From Bacteriovoracaceae bacterium (GTDB lineage: Bacteria; Bdellovibrionota; Bacteriovoracia; Bacteriovoracales; Bacteriovoracaceae), in the NCBI GenBank assembly GCA_023151145.1, contig JAKLJM010000085.1, forward strand, positions 1 through 8,309: DNA of 8,309 bases, written 5' to 3'. Of the stretch, positions 5,691 to 8,309 are shown piece after piece (the first letter of the stretch is position 1; every line of letters starts with the position of its first letter). The position numbers and the translations under genes are program-made. Below the pieces are notes generated by a model that had not been told where the DNA came from, did not search any database, and saw only the letters and a program-made list of their open reading frames with translations.

Positions 5691-6593
5691 ATGAAAGAAA
5701 ACAATTCTCACTCAAGTGGTGGGCCAGGCGAGCAGACTCCAAAGAAACTTTTAGAGAATCCTTTCGTCGGTTCATTAGTAGTCCCAATCGCCATCGTTCT
5801 CGTTGGTGCATTAATCATTTTCGGTGTGACGAAAATGCTAAACTCAGAGAGAAACTATAGAGATTTAGTTCAAGAACTCCAATCAAAAACATTTGGTAAC
5901 AAATGGATTGCTGCTTATGAATTATCGAAAAAAATAGCCACTTCACAAATACCGGCTGAAGACATTCCTTATGTCGTAAAAGTTCTTGGTGAAACTTATC
6001 AAGAATCACAACAAGACCCTCGCACGAGAGATTTTGCGATCGTGGCGCTTGGTGTTTTAAAATCAGAAGTTGGTCTCCCTTTTATTTATACAGCTTTGAA
6101 TGATGTGGAAGCCAATGTGCGTTATCATGCGATTGTTGCACTCGCTAATATGCCAAAAGAAATGAGTATTGATTGGACAAAAGTTCTTCCGTTTTTAAAG
6201 AACGATGATCCAGGAATGAAGCAAGTCGCTATTTTAGCACTTTCAACTCATAAGGTAGCTCAAGCTGCTCCAGAGATTCTTGGGTTACTGACTGATTCGA
6301 ATCATTTAGTAAAATATACAGCTGCAACAGGCTTAATTAATTTTCAATCACCTGAAGCGGTAGAAGTTTTAAAAGAGATATTGGCTTTACGTGAACCTGA
6401 AGTTGCCAACAAAACAAATTCTGTAGGATTGGATGGACAACAGGTGGCCAATTTAAAAATTGCTGTTCTTGGTGCGCTGCAAACGAATGACTGGAAAGTT
6501 TTAAACGATAGTTTAGAAAAGTTTTCGGAAGCGGAGCAGAATCAGCAGATCGCATTAAGAATGAAAGAAGCGTTAAATAAGTTGAAAAATTAA
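5691..6593 (+). CDS. Membrane-anchored HEAT-repeat protein
   Basis: This 300-aa protein has a short Gly/Ser-rich hydrophilic N-terminus (1-25), one hydrophobic helix (~26-47, VGSLVVPIAIVLVGALIIFG), and then an alpha-solenoid of HEAT/PBS-lyase-type repeats. Repeat units are visible as paired helices: DPRTRDFAIVALGVL (109-123), VEANVRYHAIVALANM (139-154), DDPGMKQVAILALSTH (172-187), and DSNHLVKYTAATGLINF (202-218), each with the D-x-x-x-V+-x-A-x-x-AL pattern and separated by helices that mark a lost or extra unit. The last segment (~250-300) is also helical. HEAT solenoids bind proteins; none of the residues suggests catalysis. AAGGG (5677-5681) lies 9 bases before the ATG. The gene precedes the Rieske/cytochrome b operon but is separated from it by a promoter and hairpin, so it is not obviously part of that operon. 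A scaffold or assembly role for the respiratory complex is speculation. Confidence 0.82.
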   Translation: MKENNSHSSGGPGEQTPKKLLENPFVGSLVVPIAIVLVGALIIFGVTKMLNSERNYRDLVQELQSKTFGNKWIAAYELSKKIATSQIPAEDIPYVVKVLGETYQESQQDPRTRDFAIVALGVLKSEVGLPFIYTALNDVEANVRYHAIVALANMPKEMSIDWTKVLPFLKNDDPGMKQVAILALSTHKVAQAAPEILGLLTDSNHLVKYTAATGLINFQSPEAVEVLKEILALREPEVANKTNSVGLDGQQVANLKIAVLGALQTNDWKVLNDSLEKFSEAEQNQQIALRMKEALNKLKN

Positions 6594-6610
6594 GAGATTA
6601 TGCGCATAAT
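6582..6610 (+). promoter_or_regulatory. Sigma70-like promoter for the Rieske/cytochrome b operon
   Basis: TTGAAA (6582-6587, inside the last codons of the HEAT gene) and CATAAT (6605-6610) are separated by 17 bases; each matches its consensus hexamer at five of six positions. Transcription would begin near 6617, giving a leader of about 70 bases that contains the hairpin at 6638-6666. A second possible -10, TATAAA (6625-6630), has no good -35. Confidence 0.5.
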
Positions 6611-6611
6611 C
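6596..6611. promoter_or_regulatory. 16-bp perfect palindrome over the -10 region (candidate operator)
   Basis: GATTATGCGCATAATC is a perfect palindrome beginning 2 bp after the HEAT stop codon and covering the -10 hexamer CATAAT of the predicted operon promoter. As RNA it could only form a 6-bp stem with a GCGC loop and is not followed by a T run, so it is a poor terminator. A dimeric DNA-binding protein is the more natural reader. The binding factor is unknown; the match is not the classical FNR or CRP site. Confidence 0.5.
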
Positions 6612-6637
6612 AGAAGTATCGAAATATAAAAATTAAC

Positions 6638-6670
6638 AGCTTAACTTTCTCAACGAAGGTTAAGCTTTTT
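6638..6670 (+). terminator. Terminator-like hairpin in the leader of the Rieske operon
   Basis: Bases 6638-6649 pair with 6655-6666 to make a 12-bp stem (one G-U pair; outer arms AGCTTAAC and GTTAAGCT) around the 5-base loop TCAAC. It is followed directly by a T run (6666-6670). This is a textbook intrinsic terminator shape. It could end the HEAT transcript, but it lies only 17 bases before the Rieske ATG and just upstream of its ribosome binding site, and the best promoter lies upstream of it. Operon transcription must therefore read through it, so it may work as an attenuator. Confidence 0.75.
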
Positions 6671-6687
6671 GTGTTTGAAGGTTACAT

Positions 6688-7191
6688 ATGAGCGAAGAAA
6701 CAAAGCAAAGTTTAAATCGTCGTGAGTTTTTCAGTTACATTACAGTTGGGTGGGTTGCATTCACTGCAGGTGTTGGTGGACTTCTTTCTCTTGCATTTAG
6801 ATACACGTATCCAAATGTAAACTTTGATCCTGAGATGGATTTTACAGCAGGATTACCAGCTGATTATGCCAGCGGTGTAGATGAAAGATGGAAAAACCAA
6901 TACGGTGTGTGGATGGTAAAGCAAGAAGGAAAACTTGTTGCTCTTTCTAACATCTGTACTCACTTAGGTTGTATTCCAACGTGGCTTCCAGGTGAATTAA
7001 AATTCAAGTGTCCATGTCATGGTTCTGGTTACTACATGAGTGGGATTAACTTTGAAGGTCCAGCACCACGTCCACTTGAGAGATATAAAATCGGCTTAAT
7101 GCCAGATGGGAAAATTAAAATCGATAAGACGAAAGTTTTCCGTTGGGAAAAAGGCGAGTGGGAAAACCCAGATTCATTTTTAAACGTTTAA
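6688..7191 (+). CDS. Rieske [2Fe-2S] protein of a cytochrome bc/b6f-type complex
   Basis: The 167-aa protein is the high-potential electron acceptor subunit that takes an electron from quinol at the Qo site and passes it to a c-type cytochrome. The N-terminus has a twin-arginine motif (NRREFF, 10-15) followed by a hydrophobic anchor (~17-36), typical of Tat-exported Rieske proteins that keep the anchor in the membrane. Cluster-binding motifs are CTHLGC (90-95) and CPCHGSGY (108-115): ligands C90, H92, C108 and H111, and disulfide pair C95/C110. The proline loop GPAPRPL is at 124-130. S113 and Y115 sit where Ser and Tyr hydrogen bonds raise the redox potential in mitochondrial proteins. AAGG (6678-6681) lies 6 bases before the ATG. 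Cytochrome b follows 25 bp later. Rieske proteins are called petA or qcrA in different systems, so no symbol is chosen. Confidence 0.95.
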   Translation: MSEETKQSLNRREFFSYITVGWVAFTAGVGGLLSLAFRYTYPNVNFDPEMDFTAGLPADYASGVDERWKNQYGVWMVKQEGKLVALSNICTHLGCIPTWLPGELKFKCPCHGSGYYMSGINFEGPAPRPLERYKIGLMPDGKIKIDKTKVFRWEKGEWENPDSFLNV

Positions 7192-7216
7192 TATATTTTT
7201 AAAAAAGGTTGTAGCA

Positions 7217-7999
7217 ATGTCAGGCAAAGGTTTAGCAGACAAGGTACGCGAAACACAGGTTTGGAAATCCATTTTTAGACATGGACCACCAACGAATGCT
7301 CGAAATAGAGCAGCGGTAATCGCGGGTAACGTTTTTTTACATCTTCACCCAATTAAATTAAAGAAGTCAGGGGTTCAACTTGGATACACATGGTGTATGG
7401 GTGGGCTTACATTTTTTATCTTTTTGGCGTTAACAGTAACTGGTCTTTTATTAATGTTCTATTACAGACCAACTGCTGAATATGCATTCAACGATATTAT
7501 TGCATTAAGAGAGCACGTGCCTCTAGGTATCATGAGAGAGATTCACCGTTGGGGAGCTCACGCCATGGTTATCACTGTGTGGTTACACATGTTCCGTGTA
7601 TTCATGACTGGTTCATATAAACCACCTCGTGAATTTAACTGGGGTATTGGTGTTGTTCTTCTTATTTTAACACTTCTTTTATCATTCACTGGTTACTTAT
7701 TGCCATGGGATCAGCTAGCAATTTGGGCCATTACGGTAGGTTCAAACATGGCGAAAGCGACTCCATTCATGGGTCACGGTGGTCCAGGTGCAATGTTGGC
7801 TCAAATCGGTGACTTCGTCATGGTTTCAGATAAAAACGACGTTCGTTTCCAGTTACTTGGTGGACGTTTCGTAGGTGAGCCAGCGTTATTAAGGTTTTAT
7901 ATTCTTCACTGTGTATTTATCCCTCTAGTGGTTGGTGTACTTATTGCTGTTCACTTTTGGAGAGTACGTAAAGACGGTGGTATCTCAGCTCCACTTTAA
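7217..7999 (+). CDS. Cytochrome b6-type subunit (N-terminal cytochrome b)
   Basis: The 260-aa protein is the four-helix heme subunit of a Rieske/cytochrome b complex. It binds two b hemes across the membrane and forms the quinone sites. Helix ligand pairs are H110/H124 (REIHRWGAHAM...WLHMFR) and H231/H246 (RFYILHC...AVHFWRV). Spacing of 14 and 15 residues is the cytochrome b6 pattern; bc1 cytochrome b has 14 and 14. Other b6-like features are FYYRPT (81-86), TGSYKPPRE (131-139), GYLLPWDQ (159-166) and the C-terminal GISAPL, so this is the split form that ends after helix D. Cys60 in TWCMGG aligns with the b6 Cys that binds heme ci. Compared with ~215-aa b6, there is a longer N-terminus (~45 residues more before helix A) and an insert of about 20 residues between helices C and D (~175-220). 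AAGG lies 8 bases before the ATG. It follows the Rieske gene by 25 bp in one operon. Confidence 0.93.
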   Translation: MSGKGLADKVRETQVWKSIFRHGPPTNARNRAAVIAGNVFLHLHPIKLKKSGVQLGYTWCMGGLTFFIFLALTVTGLLLMFYYRPTAEYAFNDIIALREHVPLGIMREIHRWGAHAMVITVWLHMFRVFMTGSYKPPREFNWGIGVVLLILTLLLSFTGYLLPWDQLAIWAITVGSNMAKATPFMGHGGPGAMLAQIGDFVMVSDKNDVRFQLLGGRFVGEPALLRFYILHCVFIPLVVGVLIAVHFWRVRKDGGISAPL

Positions 8000-8027
8000 G
8001 AATTAGAAGAATTTAAGGAAGAAAATT

Positions 8028-8309
8028 ATGCTAAGAGAATTAGTAAATAAAATATCAGATCCGATTTATTCATTCCCGCTAGTAACACTCTTGTTCTACT
8101 GGATGATTAAATATTATAAAGTTGTTGGATCATTAAAATTTGGAAAATGGTTTCTGTGGGTATCAATTGCTTTATCAGCATGGTTTTTAGCAGATCCAAA
8201 CTTCTTCCTTATTATTAAGACTCCAGATAACGTACCTATTGGTATCCTTCTCGTTCTAGTTGGATTCTTCACTTGGTTTGCCATCTATAAAGCTGCTCAA
8301 AACGACATT
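8028..8309 (+). CDS. Membrane subunit of the Rieske/cytochrome b operon (partial, 5' part)
   Basis: An open frame from ATG 8028 runs 94 codons to the window end without a stop, 28 bp after the cytochrome b stop and behind a strong AAGGAAG site (8015-8021). The visible protein begins MLRELVNKISDPIYS and has three hydrophobic stretches at ~13-30, 41-55 and 70-87, with ADPNFF (55-60), a TPDNVP motif (65-70) and KAAQND near the cut end (88-93). From memory, PDNVPI followed by a helix and A-x-ND occurs in membrane-bound c-type cytochrome subunits encoded next to cytochrome b in deltaproteobacteria-like genomes. The PEWY Qo-site signature of subunit IV, expected within about 80 residues of the start in PetD-like proteins, is not seen. 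No CxxCH motif is visible yet. A cytochrome c or an unusual subunit IV remains possible. Confidence 0.72.
   Translation, partial: MLRELVNKISDPIYSFPLVTLLFYWMIKYYKVVGSLKFGKWFLWVSIALSAWFLADPNFFLIIKTPDNVPIGILLVLVGFFTWFAIYKAAQNDI

Noticed and set aside
5629..6009. Two short minus-strand open frames (5629-5811 and 5815-6009) antisense to the HEAT-repeat gene
   Set aside because: They lie opposite a clear HEAT-repeat coding region, are rich in codons unlike the neighbours, and encode no recognisable domain.
6337..6555. 72-codon minus-strand open frame inside the HEAT-repeat gene
   Set aside because: Antisense to the repeats, with no family resemblance and no start signal.

Overview
The window is AT-rich (roughly mid-30s % GC by eye), gene-dense bacterial chromosome with short intergenic gaps, mostly AGG/AAGG-type ribosome binding sites, and three strand switches. 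The gene mix suggests a Gram-negative of the Bdellovibrionota or a deltaproteobacteria-like lineage, possibly Bacteriovoracia. It includes a FliG-like paralogue, an ACAA2-like thiolase, a HEAT-repeat membrane protein, and a Rieske/cytochrome b6-type operon whose third gene is not a standard subunit IV. The taxonomic call is inference from memory of these families. No IS element, integrase, CRISPR array, tRNA or rRNA was seen.

Layout. (1) Bases 1-1574, + strand: the end of mtnA (methionine salvage), a Ppx/GppA-family phosphatase that starts directly on the mtnA stop codon, and a small cyclic-nucleotide-binding-fold protein overlapping the phosphatase end by 20 bp. This looks like one operon. 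(2) Bases 1593-2436, - strand: a two-gene unit encoding a 139-aa coiled-coil protein and then a 136-aa protein resembling the C-terminal part of the flagellar switch protein FliG. (3) Bases 2459-5027, + strand: a good sigma70-like promoter with an inverted repeat in its spacer, then a 3-ketoacyl-CoA thiolase, then 3 bp later an unrecognised single-pass membrane protein with a possible helix-turn-helix in its cytoplasmic part. (4) Bases 5030-5587, - strand: an unrecognised four-helix membrane protein. (5) Bases 5691-6593, + strand: a membrane-anchored HEAT-repeat protein. (6) Bases 6582-8309, + strand: a candidate promoter, a 16-bp perfect palindrome and a terminator-like hairpin, followed by the Rieske iron-sulfur protein, a cytochrome b6-type subunit, and the start of a further membrane subunit cut by the window end.

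The last block encodes a quinol:cytochrome c (or related) oxidoreductase. The Rieske protein and cytochrome b carry all expected cofactor ligands. The cytochrome b also has a Cys where cytochrome b6 carries its covalent heme ci. The most unusual points are the leader between the HEAT gene and the Rieske gene (promoter plus palindrome plus terminator-like hairpin ending 21 bp before the start codon), the b6-type cytochrome with a long interhelix insert and no visible PEWY partner, and the stand-alone FliG-like/coiled-coil gene pair whose FliG-like partner appears to lack the torque-helix charges.
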